From: an uncultured Nitrosomonadales bacterium
Lineage (GTDB): Bacteria > Pseudomonadota > Gammaproteobacteria > Burkholderiales > Gallionellaceae
NCBI GenBank assembly: GCA_903858965.1
Contig: CAIOKY010000149.1
Location: 1 to 64,000 of the forward strand
Direction: 5' to 3'
Length of the DNA: 64,000 bases
Of this stretch, positions 63,163 through 64,000 are shown piece by piece (position 1 is the stretch's first letter; each line of letters begins with the position of its first letter). The notes under the pieces were generated by a model, which was not told the origin of the DNA, did not search any database, and saw nothing but the letters and a program-made list of their open reading frames with translations. The position numbers were made by a program, and so were the translations under genes.

Positions 63163-64000
<838 letters not shown>

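Overview
The window looks like chromosomal DNA of a betaproteobacterium, most likely in the Nitrosomonadales/Gallionellaceae neighbourhood. That is inferred from gene order and protein style, not from a 16S gene. The main evidence is the run glyA-nrdR-ribD-ribE-ribBA-ribH-nusB-thiL-pgpA on the minus strand, the aat-bpt-pyrD run, a divergent pmbA/darP pair, an rnfABCDGE operon followed at a distance by nth, and several small periplasmic c-type cytochromes. No rRNA, tRNA, CRISPR array, intact insertion sequence or prophage was seen.

Layout. 1-3.9 kb: the end of an OGT/SPINDLY-like glycosyltransferase, then a DegT-type aminotransferase, an ATP-grasp/HAD fusion and a methyltransferase, which look like a surface glycan or small-molecule tailoring cassette. 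4.2-7.7 kb: a Sel1-repeat protein, a mono-haem cytochrome c and two paralogous exported seven-repeat beta-propellers, closed by a strong terminator. 7.9-13.4 kb: glnS, an exported TPR protein, an L,D-transpeptidase, a cyclophilin and lpxH. 13.4-21.2 kb: the riboflavin/NusB/ThiL/PgpA superoperon on the minus strand. 21.4-29.3 kb: pmbA, darP, an esterase, an unrecognised 521-aa protein, aat, bpt, pyrD, a MarR regulator with a readable operator, and a CDGSH iron-sulfur protein. 29.5-33.3 kb: kup and a SEC-C/TPR/sulfotransferase protein. 33.5-40 kb: rnfABCDGE, a foreign-looking HEPN-like gene, nth, then a palindromic repeat. 40-48 kb: DUF1841, a PduO-type adenosyltransferase, a cytochrome c, a PilZ protein, a Pal-like lipoprotein, a two-component system, pirin, a DsbA-family protein, a YbhB protein and HU. 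48-52.3 kb: an MgtA-type P-type ATPase, a ChaN-like protein and a histone-H1-like DUF2934 protein. 52.5-58.4 kb: the main accessory block, with a membrane protein, two ParA paralogues, a papain-like peptidase, an alpha/beta hydrolase, a small membrane protein and a WD40-like protein. 58.5-64 kb: on the minus strand a 52-aa ORF, cytochrome c4, a SUMF1-like protein, DAHP synthase, slmA, a pyrimidine 5'-nucleotidase and the argB fragment, with two copies of a palindromic repeat.

Most of the window is housekeeping. The regions most likely to hold something undescribed are the ParA/ParA/peptidase/hydrolase block (52.5-56.7 kb), the HEPN-like gene placed between rnfE and nth, the propeller/cytochrome cluster (4.2-7.7 kb), and the small-ORF/cytochrome c4/SUMF1-like group (58.5-60.5 kb).
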